A stretch of DNA of 64,000 bases from Gammaproteobacteria bacterium (GTDB lineage: Bacteria > Pseudomonadota > Gammaproteobacteria > UBA4575). Position numbers and translations under genes: made by a program. The notes beneath the pieces are model-generated. The model made no database searches, was not told the origin of the DNA, and saw nothing but the letters and a program-made list of their open reading frames with translations. Shown here piece after piece: positions 48,135 through 58,806 of the stretch. Each line of letters begins with the position of its first letter. Positions within the stretch are counted from its first letter, which is position 1. The DNA is taken from contig WTFY01000002.1 in the NCBI GenBank assembly GCA_011523795.1, positions 186,001 to 250,000 of the forward strand, written 5' to 3'.

Positions 48135-49235
48135 ATGCCAGGGAATACGCTAGGAAAACTGTTTACGGTCACTTCATTTGGTGAAAGTCATGGAACTGCA
48201 ATAGGCTGCATTGTCGACGGGTGCCCTCCAGGCCTGGAGCTGGACAGCTCGGACCTGCAGGCCGACCTGGAGCGACGCCGTCCAGGCAGGTCGCGCCACA
48301 CCTCGCAGCGCCGCGAGCCGGACCAGGTCGAGATCCTGTCTGGCACGCATTCAGGCTGCACCACGGGCACACCCATCGGGCTGATCATCTACAATCAGGA
48401 TGCCCGGTCAAAGGACTATGAAAGCATAAGGGACAAGTTTCGTCCCGGCCACGCAGACTACACCTACCTGAAAAAATACGGCTTGCGGGATCATCGCGGC
48501 GGCGGGCGCTCGTCGGCGCGCGAGACCGCGATGCGTGTGGCGGCAGGGGCCATTGCCAGGAAGTACCTCAGGGTGAAGTCGGGCATTCTCATACGCGGCT
48601 ACCTGTCACAGCTGGGCTCGCTGGAAATCACGCACAGGGACTGGGACGCCGTGGAGTCCAATCCCTTTTTTTGCCCGGACGCCAAACTGGTGACGCAACT
48701 GGAAAGCCTGGTGGACGACCTGCGGAAACAGGGTGATTCAACCGGTGCCCGCGTGACGGCCGTGGCGTGCGGCATGCCGGCAGGCCTTGGGGAGCCGGTA
48801 TTCGATCGACTGGATGCCGATATTGCCCATGCGATGATGAGCATCAATGCGGTCAAGGGGGTCGAGATCGGGGCGGGCTTTCGCAGTGTTGCCCAGACCG
48901 GCAGCCAGCATCGTGACGAAATGACTCCGGAAGGATTCCTGAGCAATCATGCCGGTGGGGTATTGGGCGGGATCTCTACCGGCCAGGATCTGCTGGTCCA
49001 TGTCGGGTTCAAGCCGACTTCAAGCATTCGTGTTCCCGGCAGGACGGTGGATGTGCAGGGCAATCCCTGCGAAATTGTGACGACCGGCCGACATGATCCT
49101 TGCGTGGGGATACGCGGCGTGCCGATCGTTGAAGCCATGCTCGCGATTGTTGTCATGGACCATCTGCTTCGCCACCGTGCACAAAACCCGGACGTGAAGG
49201 ATGCGGCTCCGCACATTCCGCCCTCCGTTTCGTGA
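48135..49235 (+). CDS. aroC: Chorismate synthase
   Basis: AroC converts EPSP to chorismate using reduced FMN, the last shikimate step, and so feeds the trp genes at the right end of the window. The 366-residue protein has [19 protein letters not shown] (first signature, FMN site), [16 protein letters not shown] (second signature) and [19 protein letters not shown] near the end. The length is typical. The start is ATG 48135, six bases after an extended -10. A 46-base gap separates it from the MFS gene, a pairing also seen in other gammaproteobacteria. Confidence 0.97.
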   Translation: MPGNTLGKLFTVTSFGESHGTAIGCIVDGCPPGLELDSSDLQADLERRRPGRSRHTSQRREPDQVEILSGTHSGCTTGTPIGLIIYNQDARSKDYESIRDKFRPGHADYTYLKKYGLRDHRGGGRSSARETAMRVAAGAIARKYLRVKSGILIRGYLSQLGSLEITHRDWDAVESNPFFCPDAKLVTQLESLVDDLRKQGDSTGARVTAVACGMPAGLGEPVFDRLDADIAHAMMSINAVKGVEIGAGFRSVAQTGSQHRDEMTPEGFLSNHAGGVLGGISTGQDLLVHVGFKPTSSIRVPGRTVDVQGNPCEIVTTGRHDPCVGIRGVPIVEAMLAIVVMDHLLRHRAQNPDVKDAAPHIPPSVS

Positions 49236-49281
49236 CGGATTTGTGACGGTCAAGCCTGTGAAAGCAGTTTCCTGAAGCAGC

Positions 49282-50466
49282 ATGTGGGGCATGCAGAAGC
49301 CGTTTGCCGGGTACGGCAGGCTTTCATCGATCTATTTTTTCTACTTTGCCTGCCTGGGCGCGCTGCTGCCGTACTGGAGCCTGTATCTGAAGCATCTCGG
49401 GTTTACCGCCGGGCAGATCGGGGAGCTGTCTGCCGTGCTGCTTGCGACCAAGATCGTCGCCCCCGGTATCTGGGGGTGGATCGCGGACCATACCAGCCAG
49501 CAGATTCGGCTGATCCGTATTGCCATGCTTGCCGGGATGGGCACCTTTGCGATGGTACTGCTTGCGCATGACTACTGGGCAATGCTGATTGTGCTGGCAG
49601 GCTTCGGATTTTTCTGGAATGCCGCGCTGCCCCAGTTCGAGGCGGCGACCATGAACCATCTCGGTGAAGACAAGTACGGGTACGGCCGTGTGCGGTTATG
49701 GGGTTCGGTGGGTTTTATTGTCTCGGTATCTGCCCTGGCGCCCCTGTTGCAGAGCCACGGGATCGGGTTGCTGCCGTGGGCGATCCTGGTGCTCCTGTCA
49801 TGCATCTTCGCAAGCAGCCTGCTGGTGCAGGACAAGCCGGGCTTGGCCGCGCATGACGGAAATACCTCGTTGCTGAAAACATGTCTTGAGCCTTCTGTAC
49901 TGGCCCTGCTGCTTGCAGCCTTTTTGATCCAGATGAGCCACGGGCCTTACTACACCTTTTTCAGTATCTACCTGGAGGAATTCGGCTATTCCCACAACGC
50001 GATAGGGCAACTCTGGTCACTCGGTGTCATTTCCGAGGTGCTGCTGTTCTTCATGGCCTACAGGCTACTGCCGAAATTCGGTGCCAACCGGATGCTGGTC
50101 CTGGCCATGCTGCTTACGGCCCTGAGGTGGTGGCTGATTGCCTCGTTCGCGGACACCCTGCCCGTGTTGCTGCTTGCCCAGATCCTGCACGCCGCATCGT
50201 ACGGATTGTTTCATGCGTCGGCCATATACCTGATCGACCGGAAATTTTCGGGCAATATCCAGGGACGGGGTATGGGAATCTATTCCTGCATCAGTTTTGG
50301 CCTGGGAGCCTCGCTTGGCAGTCTGGTGAGCGGGTATACTTGGAATGCGATCGGATCTTCCGGGGTATACATGCTTGCGACGGCCATCGCCGCCCTCGCG
50401 TGCTTTCAATACGTATGGCTGGCCAAACCAGCCTGGAGACTTGGGCGACACGACGGTACGGTATAG
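49282..50466 (+). CDS. MFS transporter (PPP/HcaT-like family)
   Basis: A 394-residue protein with about twelve hydrophobic segments. The N-terminus RLSSIYFFYFACLGALLPYWSLYL and the segment RVRLWGSVGFIVSV (loop after helix 4; key residues are Arg and Trp-Gly-Ser) match the MFS_1-like / 3-phenylpropionate-permease group. The C-terminal half contains HAASYGLFHASAIYLIDRKF. The substrate is unknown; position between aroC and leuC is conserved in several gammaproteobacteria and does not by itself indicate aromatic transport. The start is ATG 49282, ATG 49291 possible. leuC begins three bases after the stop. Confidence 0.85.
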   Translation: MWGMQKPFAGYGRLSSIYFFYFACLGALLPYWSLYLKHLGFTAGQIGELSAVLLATKIVAPGIWGWIADHTSQQIRLIRIAMLAGMGTFAMVLLAHDYWAMLIVLAGFGFFWNAALPQFEAATMNHLGEDKYGYGRVRLWGSVGFIVSVSALAPLLQSHGIGLLPWAILVLLSCIFASSLLVQDKPGLAAHDGNTSLLKTCLEPSVLALLLAAFLIQMSHGPYYTFFSIYLEEFGYSHNAIGQLWSLGVISEVLLFFMAYRLLPKFGANRMLVLAMLLTALRWWLIASFADTLPVLLLAQILHAASYGLFHASAIYLIDRKFSGNIQGRGMGIYSCISFGLGASLGSLVSGYTWNAIGSSGVYMLATAIAALACFQYVWLAKPAWRLGRHDGTV

Positions 50467-50469
50467 GAA

Positions 50470-51858
50470 ATGGGTACGAACACGTTATATGACAAGGTGT
50501 GGGCAAGTCATGTCGTGCATGAGCGCGATGATGGCATGGTGTTGCTGTACATAGACAGGCATCTGGTACATGAAGTGACATCGCCGCAGGCATTCGAAGG
50601 GTTGCGGCTCACCAACCGGGTTCCGTGGCGGAGGGATTCCATCCTTGCCACGGCTGACCATAACGTGCCGACCACGGACCGCAGCGCAGGAATCGAGGAC
50701 CCTATTTCCAGGCTGCAGGTCGACACGCTCGACGAAAACTGCAGGCACTTTGCACTGACACAGTTTCCCATGCTGGACGTGCGGCAGGGCATCGTGCACG
50801 TGATTGGCCCGGAGCAGGGGGTGTCTCTGCCCGGGATGACCATCGTGTGCGGGGATTCACACACCTCCACTCACGGCGCACTGGGAGCCCTGGCATTCGG
50901 GATCGGCACCTCGGAGGTGGAACACGTGCTGGCCACGCAGTGCCTGTTGATGAAAAAGTCGCAAAACATGCTGGTCGAGGTGGAAGGCTGCCTGCTGCCG
51001 GGGGTGACGTCCAAGGATATCATTCTTGCCATCATCGGCAGGCTTGGCACCTCGGGAGCCACCGGGTATACCGTGGAGTATGCCGGATCTGCGATCCGCT
51101 CGCTTTCAGTGGAAGCACGCATGACGATGTGCAACATGTCGATCGAGGCCGGTGCACGGGCAGGGATGGTTGCCGTGGATGACACAACCCTGGAGTACAT
51201 CGCCAACCGCCCCTATGCCCCTCAAGGTGCGTTATGGGATCAGGCCGTGGCGAACTGGCGCACGCTGCACAGTGACGAGGATGCCAGGTTTGATGCAGTG
51301 GTGAGGCTTGATGTCGGCACCCTCAAGCCCCAGGTAACCTGGGGGACCTCCCCCGAAATGGTCGTGGACGTGGATGAGGTGGTCCCGGAGGATGGCAATC
51401 CGGACTACCACCACGCCTTGCAGTACATGGACCTGCAGCCCGGGACGCCGATCGAGGCTATCCGGGTGGACAAGGTATTCATCGGGTCATGCACCAACTC
51501 CCGAATCGAGGACCTGCGGGCGGCTGCAAGCCTGATCCGCGACCGTACGGTCGCGGAGAACATCAAGCTGGCAATGGTTGTGCCAGGCTCCGGTCTGGTC
51601 AAGCAGCAGGCGGAACAGGAAGGTCTGGACCGGATCTTTAAGGCTGCCGGGTTTGAATGGCGTGAGCCGGGTTGTTCCATGTGCCTGGGCATGAATGCCG
51701 ATCAGCTGGAGCCTGGAGAACGCTGTGCCTCGACTTCCAACCGGAATTTCGAGGGCCGCCAGGGCAAGGGCGGTCGCACGCACCTGGTCAGCCCGGTCAT
51801 GGCCGTGGCAGCTGCCCTGCACGGGCACTTCGTAGACGTGAGGAAGTACATGCAGTGA
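50470..51858 (+). CDS. leuC: 3-Isopropylmalate dehydratase large subunit
   Basis: LeuC and LeuD form isopropylmalate isomerase of leucine synthesis. The 462-residue protein has the aconitase-family signatures [21 protein letters not shown] and the three [4Fe-4S] cysteines, one in [12 protein letters not shown] (about residue 340) and two in CSMCLGMN (about 400-403). The substrate-binding [10 protein letters not shown] region near the N-terminus is normal. The start is ATG 50470 with AGGAA upstream, three bases after the MFS gene. The stop TGA overlaps the leuD GTG (GTGA). Confidence 0.97.
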   Translation: MGTNTLYDKVWASHVVHERDDGMVLLYIDRHLVHEVTSPQAFEGLRLTNRVPWRRDSILATADHNVPTTDRSAGIEDPISRLQVDTLDENCRHFALTQFPMLDVRQGIVHVIGPEQGVSLPGMTIVCGDSHTSTHGALGALAFGIGTSEVEHVLATQCLLMKKSQNMLVEVEGCLLPGVTSKDIILAIIGRLGTSGATGYTVEYAGSAIRSLSVEARMTMCNMSIEAGARAGMVAVDDTTLEYIANRPYAPQGALWDQAVANWRTLHSDEDARFDAVVRLDVGTLKPQVTWGTSPEMVVDVDEVVPEDGNPDYHHALQYMDLQPGTPIEAIRVDKVFIGSCTNSRIEDLRAAASLIRDRTVAENIKLAMVVPGSGLVKQQAEQEGLDRIFKAAGFEWREPGCSMCLGMNADQLEPGERCASTSNRNFEGRQGKGGRTHLVSPVMAVAAALHGHFVDVRKYMQ

Positions 51859-52493
51859 AGTCGTTTGCAAGCATCAAGTCCACCCTGTTGCCGCTGGACC
51901 GCAGCAATGTGGATACGGACGCCATCATTCCCCAGCAGTACCTCAAGTCGGTCAAGCGAACCGGCTTTGGCGTGTACCTGTTCGATAACTGGCGCTACCT
52001 GGACCCCGGGGTACTTGGACAGGACCCGGGCGAGCGGCGCATCGACCCGGAATTTGTATTGAATCGGGAAACATACCGGGAAGCGAAGATATTGCTCGCA
52101 CGCGACAATTTCGGCTGCGGGTCTTCGCGTGAGCACGCTGTCTGGTCGATCCTGGACTACGGGTTCGAAGTGGTGATCGCCTCCAGCTTTGCCGACATTT
52201 TTTGCAGTAACAGTTACAAGAACGGGCTGTTGCCGGTTACACTGGATGCTGCAGAAGTGGATTGCCTGTTTGGAGAGGTCATGCTGGATCCGTCGTTCGC
52301 CTGTGTTGTGGACCTGGAAGCACAGGTGGTGCTCGATGCGCAGGGCAGGGAATTTTCATTCGAGATCGGCGAGTTTCACAAGTACTGCCTGTTGAATGGC
52401 TATGATGAAATAGACCTCACGCTGCAGCATGCAGACAAGATCAAGTCCTATGAGGCCAGGGCCAGGCGGTCCGCTCCCTGGCTGTTCACCTGA
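51855..52493 (+). CDS. leuD: 3-Isopropylmalate dehydratase small subunit
   Basis: The 212-residue swivel-domain subunit. Key features are [18 protein letters not shown] (about residues 13-30), [21 protein letters not shown] and [19 protein letters not shown], all conserved in LeuD. The open frame extends upstream within leuC, but GTG 51855 overlapping the leuC stop as GTGA gives the standard length and N-terminus, so co-translation with leuC is expected. leuB follows 21 bases later. Confidence 0.96.
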   Translation: MKSFASIKSTLLPLDRSNVDTDAIIPQQYLKSVKRTGFGVYLFDNWRYLDPGVLGQDPGERRIDPEFVLNRETYREAKILLARDNFGCGSSREHAVWSILDYGFEVVIASSFADIFCSNSYKNGLLPVTLDAAEVDCLFGEVMLDPSFACVVDLEAQVVLDAQGREFSFEIGEFHKYCLLNGYDEIDLTLQHADKIKSYEARARRSAPWLFT

Positions 52494-52514
52494 TCCCTGC
52501 CAGCTCGCTCCCGC

Positions 52515-53606
52515 ATGTACAAGGTCCTGCTATTACCGGGCGATGGAATCGGGCCGGAAGTGGTTGCACAGGCCAGGAAGGTACTGGTCAGCCTGGGCAA
52601 GGAGCATGCGCTGGCCGTCGAGCTGGAAGAGGCACAGGTCGGCGGAAGCGCTTATGCCCGGCACCGTGATCCATTGCCGGCACAAACCCTGGAAATCGCC
52701 CGGGCGGCCGATGCAATCCTGCTGGGAGCCGTGGGAGGGCCCCAGTTTGATCATCTGGAAAGGGATCTGCGCCCCGAAAAAGGCCTGCTTCGATTGCGCT
52801 CAGAGCTTGATCTGTTCGCAAACCTGCGCCCGGCCATCTCATACCCTTCGCTGGCTTCGGCATCTTCACTCAAGCCCGAGCAAGTGACCGGGCTGGACCT
52901 CCTGATCGTGCGCGAGTTGACAGGTGGTATATACTTCGGCCAGCCAAGAGGGATGCGCGTCCTGGAAGGCAGGACCCGGCAGGGGTTCAACACGCTCGTG
53001 TATGACGAGCATGAGATCGCGCGCATTGCGCACGTTGCATTCCGGATTGCACAAAAACGGGGAAGCCGGCTGTGTTCGGTGGACAAGGCCAACGTGCTGG
53101 AAGTCTCCGAGCTCTGGCGTGACGTAGTCAATGCCGTGCACCGGGACTATGCGAAGGTGGCCCTGAGTCACATGTATGTCGACAATGCGGCCATGCAGCT
53201 GGTCAGGGAACCGGGCCAGTTTGACGTGGTGCTGACAGACAACATGTTTGGCGACATCCTTTCGGACATTGCGGCCATGTTGACGGGTTCCATTGGCATG
53301 CTGCCCTCGGCCTCGCTGAATGAAAGGGACCGGGGGATGTATGAACCCGTGCATGGTTCGGCTCCGGATATTGCGGGAAAAGGTATTGCCAACCCGCTGG
53401 CCATGATCCTCTCGGTGGCCATGATGTTGCGATACAGCCTGAACGAACCCCTTCTGGCGGACCTGGTAGAACAGGCCGTACACCAGGTGGTGGAAGCGGG
53501 ATACCGGACTGTGGACATTGCCCGTGCCGGGCAGCAGCCGGTCGGGACGGACGAGATGGGTGATGAAGTGATCCGTGCGATGCTTCAGCTTTCCAGCAAG
53601 AACTAG
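52515..53606 (+). CDS. leuB: 3-Isopropylmalate dehydrogenase
   Basis: LeuB oxidises and decarboxylates 3-isopropylmalate with NAD. The 363-residue protein has [19 protein letters not shown] at the N-terminus, the substrate-binding [21 protein letters not shown] (arginines of the RxxxLxxR loop) and [14 protein letters not shown]. The NAD and metal site is [23 protein letters not shown], and the NAD loop is [17 protein letters not shown]. The start is ATG 52515. The stop at 53606 is 15 bases before asd. Confidence 0.97.
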   Translation: MYKVLLLPGDGIGPEVVAQARKVLVSLGKEHALAVELEEAQVGGSAYARHRDPLPAQTLEIARAADAILLGAVGGPQFDHLERDLRPEKGLLRLRSELDLFANLRPAISYPSLASASSLKPEQVTGLDLLIVRELTGGIYFGQPRGMRVLEGRTRQGFNTLVYDEHEIARIAHVAFRIAQKRGSRLCSVDKANVLEVSELWRDVVNAVHRDYAKVALSHMYVDNAAMQLVREPGQFDVVLTDNMFGDILSDIAAMLTGSIGMLPSASLNERDRGMYEPVHGSAPDIAGKGIANPLAMILSVAMMLRYSLNEPLLADLVEQAVHQVVEAGYRTVDIARAGQQPVGTDEMGDEVIRAMLQLSSKN

Positions 53607-53609
53607 GTT

Positions 53610-53615
53610 TACAAT
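53610..53615 (+). promoter_or_regulatory. -10 candidate (TACAAT) 6 nt before asd ATG
   Basis: TACAAT then tgaaaa then ATG at 53622, directly after the leuB stop. There is no TG extension, no -35 and no Shine-Dalgarno. It belongs to the same spacing class as aroC, dxr and the gene at 28247. Confidence 0.4.
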
Positions 53616-53621
53616 TGAAAA

Positions 53622-54641
53622 ATGGAAAAAGTTAATGTTGCGGTAGTGGGTGTTACAGGTGCCGTGGGTGAGAAGATGCTTGCCATCCTGGAACAGAGGA
53701 ACTTCCCGGCAGACCGGGTCGATGCCGTGGCGAGCGCACGTTCGGCCGGCAGGAAAGTCCGGTTCAGGGAACACGAACTCGAAGTGCAGGATTTGGCCGG
53801 GTTTGATTTTTCAGATACGCAGATCGGCCTGTTCTCACCGGGTGCGAGCGTGTCGAAACAATATGCGCCGATTGCCGCAAGCCAGGGATGTGTGGTCGTG
53901 GATAACACCTCGCAGTTTCGTTATGACGATGACATTCCCCTTGTGGTTCCGGAAGTCAATGCCCACCAGGTATCCGGCTACACGACCCGTGGAATCATTG
54001 CCAACCCGAATTGTTCAACCATCCAGATGGTGGTGGCCCTGAAGCCTATCCATGATGCGGTCGGAATTTCGCGTGTAAATGTGGCCACGTACCAGGCGGT
54101 ATCCGGTACCGGGAAAGAAGCGATCGAGGAACTGGACCTGCAGACCAGGAAGATTTCAGGTGGAGAGCCGGTTTCATGCGAGGTGTATCCGAAGCAGATT
54201 GCTTTCAATGCCTTGCCGCACATCGACGTGTTTCTGGATAACGGCTACACCAAGGAAGAAATGAAAATGGTCTGGGAAACCAGGAAAATCATGGAGGATG
54301 AGACCCTGCCGGTGAATCCCACTACCGTGCGTATCCCGGTCGTGAACGGGCATTCCGAGGCGGTTCACCTGGAGTTGAAGGAGCCGTTGTCAGCCAGCCG
54401 GGCGAGACAGTTGCTGGCCAATGCGCCGGGCATCTGCGTGCTGGACCGCCATGAGGATGGAGGATATCCCACTGCAGTGACTGAAGGGGACGGGAGCGAC
54501 GCGGTGTACGTGGGGCGTATCCGGGAAGATATTTCGCATCCGCGGGGTCTCAACATGTGGGTGGTGAGTGACAACCTGAGGAAAGGAGCGGCCCTGAACA
54601 GCATCCAGATTGCGGAAATTCTCGTCAGGGAATACCTCTGA
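53622..54641 (+). CDS. asd: Aspartate-semialdehyde dehydrogenase
   Basis: Asd reduces aspartyl phosphate to aspartate semialdehyde, the branch point to lysine/diaminopimelate, threonine and methionine. The 339-residue protein has VAVVGVTGAVGEKMLAIL (NADP-binding glycine loop), FSPGASVSKQYAP, the nucleophile Cys in NPNCSTIQM (about residue 131) and RVNVATYQAVSGTGKEAIEEL. The catalytic His lies in PVVNGHSEAVHLEL. It belongs to the USG-1/Asd class found in many Gram-negatives. The start is ATG 53622 with no Shine-Dalgarno. The usual next genes in this string would be fimV and truA; here an SDR gene follows instead. Confidence 0.96.
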   Translation: MEKVNVAVVGVTGAVGEKMLAILEQRNFPADRVDAVASARSAGRKVRFREHELEVQDLAGFDFSDTQIGLFSPGASVSKQYAPIAASQGCVVVDNTSQFRYDDDIPLVVPEVNAHQVSGYTTRGIIANPNCSTIQMVVALKPIHDAVGISRVNVATYQAVSGTGKEAIEELDLQTRKISGGEPVSCEVYPKQIAFNALPHIDVFLDNGYTKEEMKMVWETRKIMEDETLPVNPTTVRIPVVNGHSEAVHLELKEPLSASRARQLLANAPGICVLDRHEDGGYPTAVTEGDGSDAVYVGRIREDISHPRGLNMWVVSDNLRKGAALNSIQIAEILVREYL

Positions 54642-54742
54642 GCATGACCGCCTGTTCTGCGGGGAAGTCCGGATCCGGCAGGCTGCATGCCGGGTTTTCA
54701 AGCTGCCCGAGGTGCTGAGCGGGGCAGGCTGCAGGAGCAGGA

Positions 54743-55591
54743 ATGACCGGTCGAAGTGTACTGATCACTGGCTGTTCGAGCGGGATTGGCCGTCGTGCCG
54801 CGCAGATGCTGGCCCGCCGCGGTTACCGGGTGCTGGCCACGGCCCGCAAGGCCAGGGACCTGGAACAGCTGGAGGCTGAGGGGTTTGAAGCCCTGGCCCT
54901 GGATCTCGCCGATCCCGGAAGCGTGGAGGCCCTGGCGGGTGAGGTGCTGTCGCGCACGCAAGGAAAGATTTTCGCACTGTTCAACAATGGAGCCTACGGC
55001 CAGCCGGGTGCGGTGGAAGACCTGACGCGTGACGTGTTGAGGGCCCAGCTGGAGACCAACCTGCTGGGCTGGCATGATCTGACATGCCGCCTCTTGCCGT
55101 CCATGCGCGCCAATCATGCCGGGCGCATCATACAAAACAGCTCGTTGCTGGGCCTGATGGCACTGCACTTCCGGGGCGCCTACACCGCCAGCAAGTATGC
55201 CATCGAGGGCTTGAGCGATACGTTGAGGCTGGAATTGCAGGGCACGGGCATATTTGTCTCCCTGATCGAGCCCGGGCCCGTGAGCAGCCGTTTCAGGGAA
55301 AATGCCTACCTGGCGTACAAGGCCAACATCGATCCCGACCGCAGTCCGCATCGCGAGGTCTACAGGAAAGTTGAACGGCGTCTCATGACGGAAGACATAT
55401 CGGTTCCCTTCACCCTGCCGGCGGACGCGGTGGTGAAAAAGGTGATCCATGCCCTGGAGGCGTCTCGGCCCAGGGCCAGGTATTACGTAACGGTGCCGAC
55501 CTATGTGCTGGCTTACCTGAAGCGGGTACTCCCGACTCGCCAGTTCGACCGGGTGACACGTGCGGTGTCCCGGGCAGAAATGGAAAACTGA
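54743..55591 (+). CDS. Short-chain dehydrogenase/reductase (classical SDR)
   Basis: A 282-residue NAD(P)-dependent oxidoreductase. The cofactor motif TGCSSGIG is at about residues 9-16. An NNGAYG motif (about 82-87) stands in place of NNAG. The catalytic Ser is in IIQNSSLLG and the active-site pair in YTASKYAIEGLS (Tyr-x3-Lys, about 151-155). The EPGPVSSRF segment is typical of the SDR subgroup of YjfO/steroid-dehydrogenase-like proteins. The C-terminal half is basic. The substrate cannot be read from the sequence. The start is ATG 54743 with CAGGAGCAGGA upstream. It is convergent with the RND permease gene, 28 bases away, and lies where fimV would be expected. Confidence 0.85.
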   Translation: MTGRSVLITGCSSGIGRRAAQMLARRGYRVLATARKARDLEQLEAEGFEALALDLADPGSVEALAGEVLSRTQGKIFALFNNGAYGQPGAVEDLTRDVLRAQLETNLLGWHDLTCRLLPSMRANHAGRIIQNSSLLGLMALHFRGAYTASKYAIEGLSDTLRLELQGTGIFVSLIEPGPVSSRFRENAYLAYKANIDPDRSPHREVYRKVERRLMTEDISVPFTLPADAVVKKVIHALEASRPRARYYVTVPTYVLAYLKRVLPTRQFDRVTRAVSRAEMEN

Positions 55592-55619
55592 TGAACGGTT
55601 CGGGGGTACTCCCTGCATG

Positions 55620-58600
55620 TCATGTGCCGCTGCCGGAAGCGGTCATTTCCGCAGGCTGACCGAGCAGCTTTCGCAGGTCCTCCTGTACGGCCATCAGTGC
55701 CGGGATGACACTCAGTACCAGCACGGCCGCGCAACCCAGGCCGAACACGATGGTTACCGCCATGGGAATCAGGAACTGTGCCTGCAGGCTTTTCTCGAAG
55801 AGCAGGGGTGTCAAGCCGCCGATAGTGGTGGCAGAAGTGAGAATGACGGGCCGAAGCCTGTCACAGGTGCCGTTCACGATCGCGTCAGCGAGCGGTTCCG
55901 ACTCTGCGCGCCGTTCCATCGTGTTTACCAGGATGATGGAGTTGTTGACGACGATGCCGGACAGTCCGATCAGGGCAGTCAGTGAGAGCATGCTGAAATT
56001 GTATCCGAGCAGCAGGTGACCCAGGACGGCGCCAACCAGGCCCATCGGAATGATCGCCATGACCACCACCGGCCGGACGTAGCTGGCAAAGGTCCAGGCC
56101 AGGATGATGTAGATGCTGGCCAGCCCGATCAGTACGCCGATCTTCATGTCTTCGAAGGTTTCGACCCGTTCCTCGGATTTGCCCTTGTAGGACACGTCAA
56201 GACTGTATCGATCTAAAATGTCCTGCAGGCCGTCCCGTTGAATGGCGCCGAGGATTTCTTCCGTGTTCATGAGCGCGGTATTGAGACTTGCCGTGACAGC
56301 AACCTGGCGACGGCCATTCTCGCTGCTGATTCTGGAAAAACTCTGGTTGGAACGCCTCGTGACCACCTCGGCCAGCGGCACCTCCATGCCGGCCGGGCTG
56401 CGAAGATACAGCCTTTCCAGCAGGTCGGTGTCCAGTTCGTGATCGGGGAGCTTGACACGGACGGTCACCTCTTCTTCACCTCGCGGGAAGCGCTTGGCAA
56501 TGGCTCCCTCTATCGAATTCCTGACCTGTTGACCGACGTTGTCCGTGGTGAAACCAAGGGCTTTTCCCTGTTGCGACACTTCCAGGATCGTCTCCAGCCT
56601 GCCGTAGGGCAGGTTGTCTTCGATCGCACTCACCCCCGGGTACCGGGCCAGCAGGAGTTTCAGCTCGTTCGCGGCTTTCTTCAGCGAGTGGACATCGTTT
56701 CCGATCAGCCTTACATCCACATCCTTGCCCGGTGGCCCGCCGCGTTCCTCCCGGATAGTAAGGTTGTCCAGCCCGGCCACCGGCCGGATTTCGGCATTCC
56801 AGGCCCCGATGAGAGCCTGGACACGAACCTTGCGCCGGTCCGCCGTAAGAAGTTCGGCGATCAGCCCCCCGATGTTGTTGGCAGGTGCGTCATTTGCAGC
56901 TGCGGCAGGATCCTGTCCTACAAACGTTCCGATCTTCCCCACGGACGTCTGCACGAGGCTGCCCGGTGAGGATTCAAGTTTCCGGGCGGCAGCATGAAGC
57001 GCGCGGTCCAGTTCGGCAAGCATTTCGCGGGTTTCCGCACGCGAAGTGCCCGGGACCATCTGGATGTTCGCAAAAATCTTGTCAGGCTCGGGTGACGGGA
57101 AAAAGGTAAACCCGACCCGTCCGCCGGCAACCATGCCCAAAACCAGCAGGAACAGTCCTGCAGCGACGGCAAGCGTGGCGTAGCGCCAGTCGACACATGC
57201 CCTGACAAAGCTGCGAAACGGGCCATCCCTGAAAGTGGCGAAGTGTCCGTCAAACCAGGACCGGTAACGGGCACCCAGGCTCCTGGCGGAAGGCCGGGAA
57301 TGCGCAAGCGCGCCCCGCAGATGACCGGGCAGTACCAGAAAACATTCGATCAGGCTGGCAATGAGTACGGCAATCACGACCATCGGGATTGCCGCGATGA
57401 TCTGGCCAATGACATCCGAGATAACAAACAGCGGCAGGAATGCACTGATTGTGGTCAGTGCCGATGCAATGACGGGCACGGCCATGCGCCGTGCTCCTTC
57501 TATGGATGCCTGCAGGGGGGGTGCGAATCGGCTGCGTGTGTCCACGTGCTCCCCTACTACCACGGCATCATCAACGATAATGCCTATGGCCATGATCAGC
57601 CCGAAGAGGCTGACCATGTTCAGCGTCTGGCCCGTGGCCAGCATGACTCCGAAGGTCGCCATGAGGGAGGCAGGAATGCCGGCCATTACCCAGAAGGCGA
57701 TGCGCACCTTGAGGAATGTGATGAGGATCAGGGTAACGAGGACCAGGCCACCCGCTCCGTTCTTGATCAGCAAGTTGATCCTGTCCTTGAGCAGGTTGGT
57801 GGTTGCATCGTATCGTTCCATGACGAGGTTCGCAGGCAGGGTCGGCTCGACCTCGTCCAGGTACGATTCGACGGCCCTGGCCTGCAGGAGCGCATCGGAA
57901 CTCACTGCACGCTGAATGCGCAGTTCGACTGCCTGCCGGGTATTCCGGTACACGGTAACGCCCTGTTCATCGTGCGCTTCGCGCACCTGTGCGATGTCCC
58001 GAAGGTATACCTTCCTTCCGTCCTCGTAGGCCTTTATTTCAACCTCTCCCAGTGCCCGGGCAGTCGTCAGCAGCCCCAAGCTCCGGACCTGACGCTGTCC
58101 GTCGCCCAGATCGCCCGAGGGAAGGTCCTGTGAGGCATTGCCGATCCTTGCTGCAATGCTGGACAGGGTAAGGTCGAGCCTGCGCAGTGCCGCAGAAGGC
58201 ACTTCGACATGGATTTCTTCATCCGGTGCGCCAACCAGGGTGACCTTGTCGACACCCCGGTCCAGCAGTCCGTCACGCAGCTGCTTGGCAAATTTCCTCA
58301 GGGAGGTGTCTGGATAGGGGCCGGAAAGAATGACCTGCATGAGCGTTTCATGACGGACCACACGGCTGATCTCCGGAGTTTTCGAGTCTTCAGGAAGGGT
58401 CCGGATTCTGGAGATTGCAGCTTCGACGCTGGACAGGGCCGCCTGCATGTCGTTCCCGGGCTCGAATTCGATGTTCACCCGCGCCAGCCCTTCGTAAGCC
58501 AGGGCCTTGACGCGCTTGACGTTGTCAAGGAACCGTACTTCCGGCTCTATCGCTTGCGAGATGTTGCTGTACACGTCGTCGGCCGTCGCGCCAGGCCATT

Positions 58601-58751
58601 CGACCGCCACGGTGACGCGGTCGATCCCGAATTCCGGCAGAAACTGGGAATTCAGTTTCAGAAGGCCATAGATGCCCGACACGACCATGAGCGCCAGGAG
58701 CAGGTTGCATGCATTCCTGTGCCCTGCAAACAGGGCGATCAGGCCTGTCAT
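55620..58751 (-). CDS. RND efflux transporter permease (AcrB/COG0841 family)
   Basis: A 1043-residue inner-membrane RND pump with the twofold repeat of the family: one helix, a large periplasmic loop, six helices, twice. The start is KFNSQFLPEFGIDRVTV-like (LNSQFLPEF near residue 32). The proton-relay aspartates are in MAIGIIVDDAVVVGEH (about residue 408), as in AcrB. The second half has GIVVNNSIILVNTMERRAE, which lacks the relay Lys at the position where AcrB has SAKNAI, as in many COG0841 members. The substrate is unknown. The start is ATG 58751. It is encoded 55 bases after its membrane fusion partner. No TolC-type outer membrane gene is adjacent. Confidence 0.93.
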   Translation of the reverse strand: MTGLIALFAGHRNACNLLLALMVVSGIYGLLKLNSQFLPEFGIDRVTVAVEWPGATADDVYSNISQAIEPEVRFLDNVKRVKALAYEGLARVNIEFEPGNDMQAALSSVEAAISRIRTLPEDSKTPEISRVVRHETLMQVILSGPYPDTSLRKFAKQLRDGLLDRGVDKVTLVGAPDEEIHVEVPSAALRRLDLTLSSIAARIGNASQDLPSGDLGDGQRQVRSLGLLTTARALGEVEIKAYEDGRKVYLRDIAQVREAHDEQGVTVYRNTRQAVELRIQRAVSSDALLQARAVESYLDEVEPTLPANLVMERYDATTNLLKDRINLLIKNGAGGLVLVTLILITFLKVRIAFWVMAGIPASLMATFGVMLATGQTLNMVSLFGLIMAIGIIVDDAVVVGEHVDTRSRFAPPLQASIEGARRMAVPVIASALTTISAFLPLFVISDVIGQIIAAIPMVVIAVLIASLIECFLVLPGHLRGALAHSRPSARSLGARYRSWFDGHFATFRDGPFRSFVRACVDWRYATLAVAAGLFLLVLGMVAGGRVGFTFFPSPEPDKIFANIQMVPGTSRAETREMLAELDRALHAAARKLESSPGSLVQTSVGKIGTFVGQDPAAAANDAPANNIGGLIAELLTADRRKVRVQALIGAWNAEIRPVAGLDNLTIREERGGPPGKDVDVRLIGNDVHSLKKAANELKLLLARYPGVSAIEDNLPYGRLETILEVSQQGKALGFTTDNVGQQVRNSIEGAIAKRFPRGEEEVTVRVKLPDHELDTDLLERLYLRSPAGMEVPLAEVVTRRSNQSFSRISSENGRRQVAVTASLNTALMNTEEILGAIQRDGLQDILDRYSLDVSYKGKSEERVETFEDMKIGVLIGLASIYIILAWTFASYVRPVVVMAIIPMGLVGAVLGHLLLGYNFSMLSLTALIGLSGIVVNNSIILVNTMERRAESEPLADAIVNGTCDRLRPVILTSATTIGGLTPLLFEKSLQAQFLIPMAVTIVFGLGCAAVLVLSVIPALMAVQEDLRKLLGQPAEMTASGSGT

Positions 58752-58806
58752 GGGCGGTGCCTGCCTGCCTGCACCGCAGTCCGGCGCAGCGCTTCGTGCG
58801 CAGCAT

